Source: JANQHS01 sp965227315 (GTDB lineage Bacteria > Bacteroidota > Bacteroidia > Cytophagales > CCMP332). From it: a stretch of DNA of 64,000 nt. The position numbers were made by a program, and so were the translations under genes. Positions within the stretch are counted from its first letter, which is position 1. Every line of letters starts with the position of its first letter. Below the pieces are notes generated by a model. It searched no databases and was not told the DNA's origin. It saw nothing but the letters and a program-made list of their open reading frames with translations. The stretch spans positions 3,286,001-3,350,000 of the forward strand of contig OZ245737.1 in the NCBI GenBank assembly GCA_965227315.1, given 5' to 3'. Positions 36,188 to 44,846 of the stretch are shown here, in pieces.

Positions 36188-37756
36188 TTATTTTTTGATC
36201 ACTGAAATGCCTTGTTGCCCATCTCCTGAATCAATGATCAGGCGATACCAGCCAGGTGTTAAAGCTTGAAAATTCAGAGATACCTCATGATCTCCTTTGG
36301 TATATGCTTGGGAAGATTGGAAGTCTCTGATTTTTCCTCCGTTTTGATCCAGTAAAAAGAGACTCAGTTCTTCTTCTTTTTCGAGGCTAAATTTTAGGAT
36401 GGCTTGCGATTCTATGGGATTGGGATACAGAGATTGTATTCGAGTTTCTTTATCCAATTCCAATAATCCGACATTGAAGGAATTCAGGACTTTAGAAAGA
36501 AAGATCTTTCGATCATTTGTTAGTGAATCACTAAGTGTTCCACTGACATAAATATCATTTTGTTCGTCGAAGACGAAACCGGGAGCAAAGGCTATATCGG
36601 AATAATCTGATTCGAGGTGGCCGTCTATTCCAAAGGATAGATCAGGTGAACCATCCGCAAGGTATCGGGAAAGAATGAAATCTTCATCCAGCGACCATCT
36701 GATATTTCCTAGGGCCAAGAATTTACCATCGGGTTGTTTTAAAAAATTTCCATAGACGCCCAGCATCTTTCCTGAAAGGTCCGGGACCACAAATCCATTT
36801 TCCCCAAAACTGGAATCCGGTGCACCGGTATTCAGATGGAAACCAGTTAAGCAAGGGTATGTATATGGTATGGATCCTATTTCACCGGATACAATGAGTC
36901 TTCCGTTGATCTCAATTACATCCCAACCCTGGTGGTATCCCGTATCCGGGTTAAAAGCAATGCCAAAACCCATTTCGCCAAAGGTGGTATCGACTTCTCC
37001 GCTTGACAGTATCTTGACGACCCCCACATAATTTGAGGAGTCATAGGGTGTGCCGGCAACGTAGATATCTCCTGAATTTCCCAGGGCGGCCCCGTGGGCC
37101 TGAAAACCCATATTTTGTGGAGCAAATGTGACAATTCCTCCATTTCCAAAATTTGGGTCTAGCGCGCCCGTTGTCAAAAATCTTACAGCATAACCAACGA
37201 AAGGATCAGGGATTGCCTGACCATATGAAAAGCCTGTCAGCAGAATTTTTCCGTCCGGTTGAATCAGCATTGATGGGGGCCAATCGAAAAAATCGATGTG
37301 GCAGCTGGCAATTCCCGCAGCGCCAAAACTCTGATCCAATATTCCGGTCGTGTCAAACCTCGCAACGAAGCAGTCGAGATTGCTCCCAGACTTGTCAATT
37401 GACCCAGCGAGGTAGATCCAATTCTCATCCTGACTGATCTTAACGTCAGATGCCAATTCCTGATTGCTAATACCAAGACTGCAAATGCCATCAATTCCGA
37501 AGGTCGAATCCAGAACCCCGTTCGGAAAATATCTTGTGATTCCCCCATCCCAGGTTTCTACCCCGGTGATATGCCTGGTAGCAACTATGATCTTTCCATT
37601 GCTTTGGATATCGCAATAAACGCCTTCATCCCCAAGCGGAGTAAGCTGATGAACCGAAATTCCCTGGTTTGCAAAGCTGGAATCTATGACTCCGGATTGC
37701 GACCATGAAAGAAGCGGAGTAAAAAATAAGAGGCTTAGCGCTACAGTGCTTTTCAT
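36188..37756 (-). CDS. Delta-60 repeat protein with T9SS tail
   Basis: A 522-residue secreted protein with a signal peptide (TVALSLLFFTPLLSWSQ). At least six delta-60 repeats are seen, each with an F..G.LD.SFG..G core: NGVLDSTFGIDGI, TGILDQSFGAAGI, TGALDPNFGNGGI, SGEVDTTFGEMGF, TGAPDSSFGENGF and DGSPDLSFGIDGH. The C terminus is a T9SS type A sorting domain (SLYPNPIESQAILKFSL). It is probably a surface or exported beta-propeller protein of unknown role. Confidence 0.87.
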   Translation of the reverse strand: MKSTVALSLLFFTPLLSWSQSGVIDSSFANQGISVHQLTPLGDEGVYCDIQSNGKIIVATRHITGVETWDGGITRYFPNGVLDSTFGIDGICSLGISNQELASDVKISQDENWIYLAGSIDKSGSNLDCFVARFDTTGILDQSFGAAGIASCHIDFFDWPPSMLIQPDGKILLTGFSYGQAIPDPFVGYAVRFLTTGALDPNFGNGGIVTFAPQNMGFQAHGAALGNSGDIYVAGTPYDSSNYVGVVKILSSGEVDTTFGEMGFGIAFNPDTGYHQGWDVIEINGRLIVSGEIGSIPYTYPCLTGFHLNTGAPDSSFGENGFVVPDLSGKMLGVYGNFLKQPDGKFLALGNIRWSLDEDFILSRYLADGSPDLSFGIDGHLESDYSDIAFAPGFVFDEQNDIYVSGTLSDSLTNDRKIFLSKVLNSFNVGLLELDKETRIQSLYPNPIESQAILKFSLEKEEELSLFLLDQNGGKIRDFQSSQAYTKGDHEVSLNFQALTPGWYRLIIDSGDGQQGISVIKK

Positions 37757-37828
37757 CTGATTAAGGTCAATACGTTGGGATTGGCTAAAATATCAAATCG
37801 GAGCGATAAGTCTTCAACGTTTCTTATC

Positions 37829-38599
37829 TCAGTTGTACCCTGCCATCTTATAGGCAATGATCCCAATCCATTCCTTGATCAGGATATTCCATTTCCAGAA
37901 TCCTTTTGGATCAGGAAGAAGCCAATTCATCGGGCTCGTCGATAGGGGTTGTTGAAAATAATCAGTTGCAAAGGGAACGAAGTCTAACCCTGCCTTTTCA
38001 AAGCAGCCGATTGACCTTTTCATGTGAAAAGCCGATGTGATCAGCAAAACCCTGGGGAGACTCTCGTATTTCTCTGTGAGGAGTTCCTTCGTTCTCATGG
38101 CATTTTGCCAGGTGTTTTTTGATTCTCCCTCGATCAATAATCGGTCAGGTGGAAATCCTGCCTTTGCAAGATACTTTTCAAGGGTATAGGATTCCGAAAT
38201 CTTTTCTCCCAGAAGCCTTGAAGTCGCTCCCGTCAGCAAAAGCTTGTTGACTTTTCCCTGAAAATACAATTCAAGTCCGTTCGAAAGACGATCCACGCCC
38301 TTGTTAAAATGCATTCGATCCCTGGGATGGCTTAAGGTACTTGTGTAGCCACCCAGTATAACCGCTACTTCGTAGCTTTCCTGTAGGTCTGCCATTTTGG
38401 TTGGAGGGTATTCCCACCACTTGAATGCCTGGTTGATCAGCAAGGGATTAGAAAAGAAAAAGAACAGACCTGCGGCCCACCAAAGGAACTTTTTCCTCAA
38501 TTTCTTTTTTGGAAAGAAGATTGCAAGGATGATCAGGACAGCTATCCAGTTCAGGGGTTGGATCAGGAATGAGAGAACCTTGGAGAGAACGAAAAACAA
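37829..38599 (-). CDS. ElyC/SanA/YdcF family (DUF218) membrane protein
   Basis: A 256-residue protein with two N-terminal membrane helices (FFVLSKVLSFLIQPLNWIAV...; FLWWAAGLFFFFSNPLLIN) and a periplasmic DUF218 domain. VAVILGGYTST, LLLTGATSRLLGEKISES and ESKNTWQNAMRTKELL are the family motifs; LITSAFHMKRSIGCFEKAG closes the active site. E. coli ElyC affects use of the undecaprenyl-phosphate carrier in envelope polymer synthesis; that role here is inferred. Confidence 0.85.
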   Translation of the reverse strand: MFFVLSKVLSFLIQPLNWIAVLIILAIFFPKKKLRKKFLWWAAGLFFFFSNPLLINQAFKWWEYPPTKMADLQESYEVAVILGGYTSTLSHPRDRMHFNKGVDRLSNGLELYFQGKVNKLLLTGATSRLLGEKISESYTLEKYLAKAGFPPDRLLIEGESKNTWQNAMRTKELLTEKYESLPRVLLITSAFHMKRSIGCFEKAGLDFVPFATDYFQQPLSTSPMNWLLPDPKGFWKWNILIKEWIGIIAYKMAGYN

Positions 38600-38637
38600 G
38601 TTTATCGGTTATTTTGGGACCAAATTAAGTCAGAGTA

Positions 38638-39453
38638 TTGATTGGCATTTCAAAAGTTGATGTTTCGGTTGTAAGAGAAGGAGACCACATCGCCTCGAAG
38701 GATCTCCTGGTCCGGGAAGAACCACTTGAGATCCGTCTGGGTCTCGGTCCTTTGGATATGCGTGAGCAATTCTCGGTTTCTGTCACCATGCGTACCCCGG
38801 GAAATGACGATGAACTTACCATGGGATTTCTTTTTTCGGAAAGCATTATCGACTCCGTCAAGGATATCAACGGAGTTCATTATTGTACCGATATCAAAAA
38901 GCCTGAGGAAGAGGGAAACGTGGTGAGGGCGGAACTCAGGCCTGAAGTCGAAGTGGATCTCGAAAAACTGAACAGGCATTTTTATACTTCTTCTTCTTGC
39001 GGTGTATGCGGTAAAAGTTCCCTTGAAGCCGTGGAGCAACAGGCCAGGTTTGACATCACACCCCTTTCACTTTCCGATGAAATGATCCTTCATCTCCCTG
39101 AAAAACTGCGTGAAAACCAAAGCCTTTTTAAGGCCACAGGTGGCATCCATGCCGCCGGTCTGTTTAGCCGTGAAGGAGAGCTGTTGGATATCAAGGAAGA
39201 TATTGGCAGGCATAACGCCGTGGACAAGCTCATTGGTTCAAGCCTGTTGAAGGGTGACATCCCCTGGAAAGGAAAGATCCTGGTTGTCAGTGGTCGCGGT
39301 GGGTTTGAACTTGTACAAAAGGCCGTTTTGGCAGGAGTCTCGGCATTCGTTTCCGTAGGAGCACCTTCAAACCTATCGGTAGAATTGGCTCGTAAACATG
39401 GACTTAAGCTTTATGGTTTTATCAAAAAAGACGGATTTAATATCTACTCATGA
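38638..39453 (+). CDS. fdhD: Formate dehydrogenase accessory sulfurtransferase FdhD
   Basis: Carries sulfur from a cysteine desulfurase to the Mo-bisMGD cofactor of formate dehydrogenase. It has 271 residues. The catalytic loop is YTSSSCGVCGKSSLEAV. Other blocks are EPLEIRLG, ATGGIHAAGLF, DIGRHNAVDKLIG and SVGAPSNLSVELARKHGL. A TTG at 38638 is the only plausible start. A formate dehydrogenase is implied but is not in the window. The stop overlaps the next gene by 4 bases. Confidence 0.94.
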   Translation: MIGISKVDVSVVREGDHIASKDLLVREEPLEIRLGLGPLDMREQFSVSVTMRTPGNDDELTMGFLFSESIIDSVKDINGVHYCTDIKKPEEEGNVVRAELRPEVEVDLEKLNRHFYTSSSCGVCGKSSLEAVEQQARFDITPLSLSDEMILHLPEKLRENQSLFKATGGIHAAGLFSREGELLDIKEDIGRHNAVDKLIGSSLLKGDIPWKGKILVVSGRGGFELVQKAVLAGVSAFVSVGAPSNLSVELARKHGLKLYGFIKKDGFNIYS

Positions 39454-39842
39454 AACTCAGGATCTTTGGAAATAGCATCAGATTGAGATTATCACAATCG
39501 GAGGTAAGGCGACTTGAAACGGAGGGTTTGGTTTCTGAAAAAACCGAATTCGGATTTGATTCCAACGACCTGGGTTATTCGGTCATGGCTGATCCGGAAC
39601 TTGATTCTCCGCAGGCCAGCTTTCAGGACCATAAGATCCGGGTTGAATTACCCGGTAATTGGCTCTCAGGATGGGAGAGTGATGACAGGGTAGGCTTTAA
39701 TGCTGAATTGCCTCTGGGAAACGGCAGGATGATGAAACTGATCGTGGAAAAGGATTTCAAGTGCCTGACGGTGCGGCCAGGAGAGGATGAGTCGGACAAT
39801 TTCCCGAATCCACTTGAGAAGCATGGAGAACCGGGCACTTGA
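39450..39842 (+). CDS. DUF7009-like small protein
   Basis: A 130-residue cytoplasmic protein. MKLRIFGNSIRLRLSQSEVR and VGFNAELPLGNGRMMKLIVEKDFKCL are features of a small conserved Bacteroidota family placed in DUF7009 (from memory). Function unknown. It is translationally coupled to fdhD, so a role near molybdoenzyme maturation is possible but unproven. It ends at the base before the convergent stop of the reductase-like gene. Confidence 0.7.
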   Translation: MKLRIFGNSIRLRLSQSEVRRLETEGLVSEKTEFGFDSNDLGYSVMADPELDSPQASFQDHKIRVELPGNWLSGWESDDRVGFNAELPLGNGRMMKLIVEKDFKCLTVRPGEDESDNFPNPLEKHGEPGT

Positions 39843-40463
39843 TCAGCCCCTTTTGAGCAGCTTAAATCCGATCTCTCTTCCTTGTCCCTGTACCATTGCC
39901 AGGTTGATCCAGAACCAGGCAAATTCCTCCATGAGCGAGAACTTGTCATTTCCTCCGATATCATAACAGTTTTCAAATCCGGCATCCTTTGCCAGTTCTA
40001 CGGCAACCTTCTTTGCAGTCTTGCTATCCCCACAGGTAAAGAGGTCCAGTGATAGATTACCGTACTTGGGGTTCTTCATATTGTTGAATCCCGTGGTATT
40101 GAAGCACTTTGCGAGGTCATTAGTAGCTGTATGATCCAGAATGGCATCCGCCGTGTTCGGATATCCCTTCGGGCCTCTTCCGTTGATCATATTCATGGAA
40201 TCGATGATCAGCTTACCAGAGGTATCTCCCAGTGATTTTGTCACTTCCACAGCCATGGTAGCTGGAACAGCCATCAGGATCACTTCTGCTGATCTCACTG
40301 CCTCCGGAATGCTCTGAGCACGTATATTGCCATTTTCAAGTAGGCCTTGTCCCTTGAAGTTGTTCTGATCCCTGGTTCCGATGAAAATCTGATGTCCTTT
40401 ATTGGCCCATTTCAATGCCAAAGTACCACCTACGTTTCCACTGCCGATAATTGCTATTTTCAT
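39843..40463 (-). CDS. NADPH:F420 reductase-like NAD(P)-binding protein
   Basis: A 206-residue Rossmann-fold protein. The dinucleotide loop is IAIIGSGNVGGTLALKWANK, and FIGTRD fits NADP preference. AEVILMAVPATM, LIIDSMNMI and KCFNTTGFNNMKNP match the NpdG-like group widely annotated as NADPH-dependent F420 reductases. F420 is rare in Bacteroidota, so another acceptor is likely. ATG at 40463 is chosen at the start of the Rossmann fold. It lies directly after the putative outer-membrane protein gene in the HxlR-linked operon. Confidence 0.82.
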   Translation of the reverse strand: MKIAIIGSGNVGGTLALKWANKGHQIFIGTRDQNNFKGQGLLENGNIRAQSIPEAVRSAEVILMAVPATMAVEVTKSLGDTSGKLIIDSMNMINGRGPKGYPNTADAILDHTATNDLAKCFNTTGFNNMKNPKYGNLSLDLFTCGDSKTAKKVAVELAKDAGFENCYDIGGNDKFSLMEEFAWFWINLAMVQGQGREIGFKLLKRG

Positions 40464-40464
40464 T

Positions 40465-41088
40465 TCAAAATTGTTTTCTGATAAAGACACCCGGATTACT
40501 TTCTGTCGGGTCATAGTTTTCTCCAAGGCCTAACAGATTGATGGCTAAACCAAATTGGTTTCCCTTCATATCCAATCCCAGTCTGATTCTTTGAACACTT
40601 GCAAAGTGCTTGTTTTCCCGAAAATTCGTAAATAATTCAAGGCTGGTGTACAATTTCCATTTTTCGCCCAGCATGGGCGTATACCTGAAAATAGAAAACC
40701 AGGAATACCCCAATTCCGAATCCAGTGCCAATGAGGCCAATGCATAGATCATCATTTTTTCAGAAGCCTTGAAAAAGTGAACTCCGGCATCCGCCCCTGA
40801 CTCAAGACTTGAAATACGGCCTAAAACCGTACCGCCTAAGCCTGTGTTGGTCGTATAGTTCAAATAGGCACCCATAAACAGGTTGGTATTCTGATGATAA
40901 TCTGCCGAGGCCCTTGACCTGCTAAAAAGGGTTGTCTTAGCCGATTTATCCAAAGGACGAAGCCATTGTGCATCCAGGAATAGTCCTTCGGTTCCTGTCA
41001 TGAATTCAAGGCTTTGTCCCCAGCCCTTCTGCATGGGGACCAAAGCAAGAATCCAGGCGATCAATGCTGCAATTGGAAGTTTTCTCAC
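40465..41088 (-). CDS. Putative outer-membrane beta-barrel protein
   Basis: A 207-residue exported protein with a signal peptide (ALIAWILALVPMQKGWGQ). Alternating strands such as TGLGGTVLGRIS, MMIYALASLAL and KWKLYTSLELFTNF, and a C-terminal aromatic residue (IRKQF), suggest a small outer-membrane barrel. I do not recognise a named family. It overlaps the upstream DJ-1 lipoprotein gene by 4 bases. Confidence 0.55.
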   Translation of the reverse strand: MRKLPIAALIAWILALVPMQKGWGQSLEFMTGTEGLFLDAQWLRPLDKSAKTTLFSRSRASADYHQNTNLFMGAYLNYTTNTGLGGTVLGRISSLESGADAGVHFFKASEKMMIYALASLALDSELGYSWFSIFRYTPMLGEKWKLYTSLELFTNFRENKHFASVQRIRLGLDMKGNQFGLAINLLGLGENYDPTESNPGVFIRKQF

Positions 41089-41942
41089 TTCCCTTCTTCG
41101 AGATATCTAACCACCATGCGAGCTGCGGCAGCACCGGAGTTTTGTTGCTGACCTGTGATCAGGTTGCCGTCGGCAATGGCGAATGATGAAAAAGGATCGG
41201 CAACGACAAAGTTGGTTCCGGAGATCTTCTTTGCTTCATCCTCTATTCTATAGGGTTGAATTTTTTGACCTACGGCCTGGTCGGCGAAATCCTCTTCGGC
41301 ATTTGCAAAACCGGTCCATTTTTTCCCCTTTACGAGGAGTTCTCCATCGCTTCCCTTCGCTTCAAGAAGGAGGGTTGTGGAATGACATACAGCTGAGCTG
41401 GGTTTACCGGTTTCGTAGAAGCTGGCAAATAGCTTTTCGAGATCCCGGTTTCCCCTAAAAGTATACATCGGCCCCTGACCTCCTACGAGAAAGATCGCAT
41501 CATAATTCTCCGGATCGATATCGTTGATGCTCTTGGTGCCATTGAGCAACTCCTTGAACCAGGTTTGTTGCAGATAACCCAGGGAGATCACATCCGACGC
41601 CGAATAGCCACTTGGGTCACGAGGGTCAGAATATGCGTCCATTTTGATCTCCCCGCCTTCAGTAGATGCCAGTTCAACCTCGTATCCCGCTTCCTGGAAC
41701 ACAAATAGGGGATGTGTCAACTCTGCAGCCCAAAAGCCTATGGGCCAGCCGGTTTGTTTTGATACGGTAGGGCTGCTGGCCACCATGAGAATTTTTCCCC
41801 TATATGGCATTCCGTGTGCATGTACATAAGACCTTTCCTCCCGTATCTCCTCCTTTTTTTCATCATTGTTTTGAGCCTGGGGCTGTGAGCAGGAAAAGAG
41901 GAAAGCCGCTCCGACCAGTGCTATTGCTTTTATTGATTTCAT
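41085..41942 (-). CDS. DJ-1/PfpI (Hsp31-like) lipoprotein
   Basis: A 285-residue protein with a lipoprotein signal (VGAAFLFSCSQPQAQ), so it is anchored outside the cytoplasm. The body is a DJ-1/PfpI domain of the Hsp31/YhbO-like type: ILMVASSPTVSKQTGWPIGF, AIFLVGGQGPMYTF and the nucleophile Cys in SSAVCHSTTLLLEA. Possible activities are a chaperone, glyoxalase or deglycase; none is proven. Most relatives are cytoplasmic, so the lipid anchor is unusual. It heads a three-gene operon divergent from an HxlR regulator. Confidence 0.85.
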   Translation of the reverse strand: MKSIKAIALVGAAFLFSCSQPQAQNNDEKKEEIREERSYVHAHGMPYRGKILMVASSPTVSKQTGWPIGFWAAELTHPLFVFQEAGYEVELASTEGGEIKMDAYSDPRDPSGYSASDVISLGYLQQTWFKELLNGTKSINDIDPENYDAIFLVGGQGPMYTFRGNRDLEKLFASFYETGKPSSAVCHSTTLLLEAKGSDGELLVKGKKWTGFANAEEDFADQAVGQKIQPYRIEDEAKKISGTNFVVADPFSSFAIADGNLITGQQQNSGAAAARMVVRYLEEGK

Positions 41943-41978
41943 TTTTTCATGTTTGGAAGGACAAAGCTTTGATTATAT

Positions 41979-41998
41979 AGTATATTTGGCAATATACT
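41979..41998. promoter_or_regulatory. Inverted repeat operator between the DJ-1 lipoprotein and hxlR genes
   Basis: AGTATAT-TTGGCA-ATATACT is a perfect 7-bp inverted repeat in the 110-bp divergent spacer. It overlaps TATATTTG (41981-41988), a match to the -7 element TAnnTTTG facing the HxlR gene. The position fits HxlR binding to control both directions (inference). Confidence 0.55.
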
Positions 41999-42052
41999 TC
42001 CTCTTTATAGAGGTACTTACTTTTTGGAAAGTGATTTGATATTCAAATAGTT

Positions 42053-42400
42053 ATGCCTGAGTTTTTATACAATAGCAAGCTTTACTACAACCCTGTTGAG
42101 TTCGCAATGGACAGAATAGGTGGCACGTGGAAAATGCCGATCATCTGGAGATTGAAGGACAGGATCTTCCGGTACAGCGAACTAAAAAAGGACATTCCCC
42201 ACATCACCGATAAAATGCTGACCTCGCAACTGCGCCAATTGGAACAGGAGGGATTTATTCATCGTAAGGTGTACGCTGTGGTCCCACCCAAGGTGGAATA
42301 CTCGCTTTCGGAAAAGGGAAGGACATGTATTCCTGTGGTCGAAGCGATCAGGAACTATGGACTTTACCTTATGGAGGAGTCAGGAATAAAAGAAAAGTAA
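42053..42400 (+). CDS. HxlR family transcriptional regulator
   Basis: A 115-residue winged-helix regulator. MDRIGGTWKMPIIWRLKD, FSRYSEL-type RYSELKKDIPHITDKMLT, QLRQLEQEGFIHRKVY and PPKVEYSLSEKGRTCIPVV are all HxlR hallmarks. HxlR proteins often sense redox or electrophile stress. The divergent operon holds a DJ-1 protein and an NADPH reductase-like protein, which fits an electrophile response (inference). Confidence 0.92.
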   Translation: MPEFLYNSKLYYNPVEFAMDRIGGTWKMPIIWRLKDRIFRYSELKKDIPHITDKMLTSQLRQLEQEGFIHRKVYAVVPPKVEYSLSEKGRTCIPVVEAIRNYGLYLMEESGIKEK

Positions 42401-42439
42401 GGCCTAATCTTAACTTTTTTAGGAGCTTTAGATCCGAAT

Positions 42440-43129
42440 ATGAAACGACCGATCCTCCTCGTCTTTGCAGTGCTGATGTTGACTGCGTGCAAAAAGCCAC
42501 CGTTTGTTTTCCATTGGGAAAGAACAGGCAATAAGCCCCTGATCTGCTTCAAGGATTACTGTCGGAAAAAGCACCATCGGGATAAGGAACAAAGAAAACT
42601 GGTTCAGAAGAAGGTGAAAGAAAAGGAAAAGGCTATTGCCAGGGGAGATTCCACCTACTCTATCAAGGTGAAGAAGAGAACCAGGACCTATAAGATCAAC
42701 GAGGTTACGATTGCCAGGGCCAAGATCGACTCGATTGAAACTTCGGCAGCTGGGGATAAGAAGAAACTCAGGAAGGTGAAGTATGTCAATACCGTACTTG
42801 GTGCGGTCTATTTCCCAACCAATTCATCCGATCTTGACGGAGAGGCTTTCTGGACTCTCGATGATATTGCTGCCTGGATCGAAGAACATCCGGAGACCAT
42901 CATAGAGGTTTCAGGTCATACCGATGATACCGGATCTGATGGGCAGAACAATTCCCTGTCCAAATCGAGAGTGAAGGCTGTGGGTAAATACTTGATCAAG
43001 GAGAAGGGTATCGATAAGCACCGATTGGTTCCGGCGGCCTATGGCAGCGGGGTTCCTATTGCCTCAAACGATACCGAGGCGGGTAGAGAAAAAAACCGCC
43101 GTGTGGAGCTGAAGGTGGTAGCGGAATAG
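42440..43129 (+). CDS. OmpA family lipoprotein
   Basis: A 229-residue lipoprotein with the lipobox in LMLTACKKPP. The N-terminal half is charged (lysine-rich, possibly a helical spacer); the C-terminal half is an OmpA-like peptidoglycan-binding domain with IIEVSGHTDDTGSDGQNNSL, SRVKAVGKYLIKEKG and AGREKNRRVELKV. It tethers the outer membrane to peptidoglycan. It ends one base from the convergent kdsC-like gene. Confidence 0.9.
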   Translation: MKRPILLVFAVLMLTACKKPPFVFHWERTGNKPLICFKDYCRKKHHRDKEQRKLVQKKVKEKEKAIARGDSTYSIKVKKRTRTYKINEVTIARAKIDSIETSAAGDKKKLRKVKYVNTVLGAVYFPTNSSDLDGEAFWTLDDIAAWIEEHPETIIEVSGHTDDTGSDGQNNSLSKSRVKAVGKYLIKEKGIDKHRLVPAAYGSGVPIASNDTEAGREKNRRVELKVVAE

Positions 43130-43130
43130 G

Positions 43131-43841
43131 TCAATGCTCTACCCACTTCATGACCCCCTGGTCAAAAAGATAAAATTCCGGCATGATCTCTGACCTTTTC
43201 CCGATGTAGGACTTGTATTCATCCGAATAAGCCACCCTCTTGTTGATCACCTCTTCAAATTGCCCGGACATGCCGAGGAAGAATTCGGAAAATTGCCTTG
43301 TGCCACCGGTTCCACCTCCTGTGCTGGTTTCAAAATCAGCCAGTTGGTTCTTTTGGCAATAATCGGAAAACATGGGACTCGATTGCCTTGTCACCAAGAT
43401 CCTCATTCCAACCTCTTTTGCCAGACTCAGGTCAAGAATGTCATCATAGACGAAACAGATCTCTTCGGCTTTGATCCCCTTGGTCTCCTCGAGGTGATCA
43501 AGTATCTTGACCTTATGCTTCACCTTTAGAAAAACGCCGTTCAGACATTCTCTTTTGGCTAGAAAAGAAGCGGTAGGATTGTCTTCACCCGATATGATCC
43601 CTACATAGGGCAGCTCGGCTGATCGCAGATAATAGGCGAATCTCAACATGTTCAATCCCATACTGTCCTCTTCGGAAAAGGTACCTGGGTAGGAGGGGCC
43701 TTTTGATCCCGAATGGAAAACCCCATCCCAATCAAAAAGAAAGGCTTTGATCTGACCTATTTTCTTAGCCCAGACCCATTCGCTCTGGTAATTTTTGCAG
43801 CCATGGCGGCCGAAAAGATCTATGACCTCAGTAGGGCTCAA
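43131..43841 (-). CDS. kdsC: KdsC-like HAD phosphatase (probable Kdo-8-phosphate phosphatase)
   Basis: A 236-residue HAD protein. The catalytic motif is FLFDWDGVFHSG, followed by IISGEDNPTASFL, the KdsC-like loop KVKHKVKILDHLEETKGI, the Asp pair in ICFVYDDILDLSLAKEVG and GGGTGGTRQFSEFFL, which corresponds to the GGxGAVRE region of KdsC. KdsC hydrolyses Kdo-8-phosphate to Kdo, the substrate KdnB needs. The protein is longer than typical KdsC (about 170-190 residues), with an N-terminal 30-residue extension and a C-terminal extension. It is the last gene of the Kdo8N operon, overlapping the previous gene by 4 bases. Confidence 0.75.
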   Translation of the reverse strand: MSPTEVIDLFGRHGCKNYQSEWVWAKKIGQIKAFLFDWDGVFHSGSKGPSYPGTFSEEDSMGLNMLRFAYYLRSAELPYVGIISGEDNPTASFLAKRECLNGVFLKVKHKVKILDHLEETKGIKAEEICFVYDDILDLSLAKEVGMRILVTRQSSPMFSDYCQKNQLADFETSTGGGTGGTRQFSEFFLGMSGQFEEVINKRVAYSDEYKSYIGKRSEIMPEFYLFDQGVMKWVEH

Positions 43842-44845
43842 TTCAAATCCTGTATATCGAGAATGCCAACTACTTTTCCGTCCAGGGTAACGATCAGGTT
43901 ATCTACCTCCCTTTCATGAAAGACTTCAGAAGCTTCGTTTAAAAGTCTTTCACCATCGATAGTCACCGGGGTTCCGAATTCCAGATCTGCAAGCTTTTTG
44001 TCGATGCCTGCATGGCCGTCTTTTTCGATCAACCTCCTGAGATCTCCATCGGTGAAGGCTCCTATTGGCTTCCCATCTGAATCTACTACAGTAATACAAC
44101 CATATCCTCCGGCTGTCATCTTTACCAGTGCCTCGGTGACGCTGTCTTCCCTGGTGGCGGTTGGATTGGTCTTCCCGACTACGTCTCTGATCTTTACTGT
44201 CATCAGTTTGGTATGCTCAAAAAACTGATTCGTTCCGAGGGTGGTGAAATTATTTTCTGTCAGTTGTTTCATGACCTTCCAGGGTACAGTACAGGTATGC
44301 ACCCCGATATTCAGGGCATTCCTCACGTGTTCCGGATACCTCACGCTGGAGAACATAATTTTGGTATCGTAGCCATAGCTGTCAACAGTTTCTACACATT
44401 GCGAAACCAGATCCAGTGCATCGTGCCCCTGATCCTGCAATCGGCCGACGAGCGGGCAGGCATAGGTGGCTCCTGCCTCCATCGCCATATATGCCTGCTG
44501 AAGAGTATAGATCAGATGTACATTGACCAAGAGATCGTTTTTTCTCAATTCATAACAGGCCTTAACACCTTCCATGGAAACAGGGATCTTAAATACAGAC
44601 TTTTTCGGATCAAGCCCCATATCTACCTGTCGATAGGCCTCCTTTACAATTTCGTCCTTTTTGGTTCCCAAAGCTTCTACCTGTAGTATGGGAACAATTT
44701 TGGCGAGTTCAAGGATCAAAGCATCCACATCTGCGACACCATCCCTATGCATGAATGTCGGGGTGGTAGTGAGACCGGTAAGGAATTCGAGTTGAAATGC
44801 TTCTTTTATTTCGGCAAGGTTTGCCGAATCGAGGTATAATTCCAT
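43838..44845 (-). CDS. Transaldolase/FSA-like domain fused to a KdsD-type CBS pair
   Basis: A 335-residue fusion. Residues 1-220 are a fructose-6-phosphate-aldolase-like transaldolase: MELYLDSANLAEIKEAF, GLTTTPTFMH, the Schiff-base Lys in SVFKIPVSMEGVK and QAYMAMEAGATYACPLVGR. Residues about 225-335 are a CBS pair with VVDSDGKPIGAFTDGDLRRL, the signature found in arabinose-5-phosphate isomerases (KdsD/KpsF). It lies 1 base after kdsA and before kdsC-like, where a KdsD gene would be expected. It may make arabinose 5-phosphate or feed a related precursor to KdsA, with nucleotide or sugar control through CBS (inference). No SIS-domain KdsD is in the window. Confidence 0.85.
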   Translation of the reverse strand: MELYLDSANLAEIKEAFQLEFLTGLTTTPTFMHRDGVADVDALILELAKIVPILQVEALGTKKDEIVKEAYRQVDMGLDPKKSVFKIPVSMEGVKACYELRKNDLLVNVHLIYTLQQAYMAMEAGATYACPLVGRLQDQGHDALDLVSQCVETVDSYGYDTKIMFSSVRYPEHVRNALNIGVHTCTVPWKVMKQLTENNFTTLGTNQFFEHTKLMTVKIRDVVGKTNPTATREDSVTEALVKMTAGGYGCITVVDSDGKPIGAFTDGDLRRLIEKDGHAGIDKKLADLEFGTPVTIDGERLLNEASEVFHEREVDNLIVTLDGKVVGILDIQDLN

Positions 44846-44846
44846 G

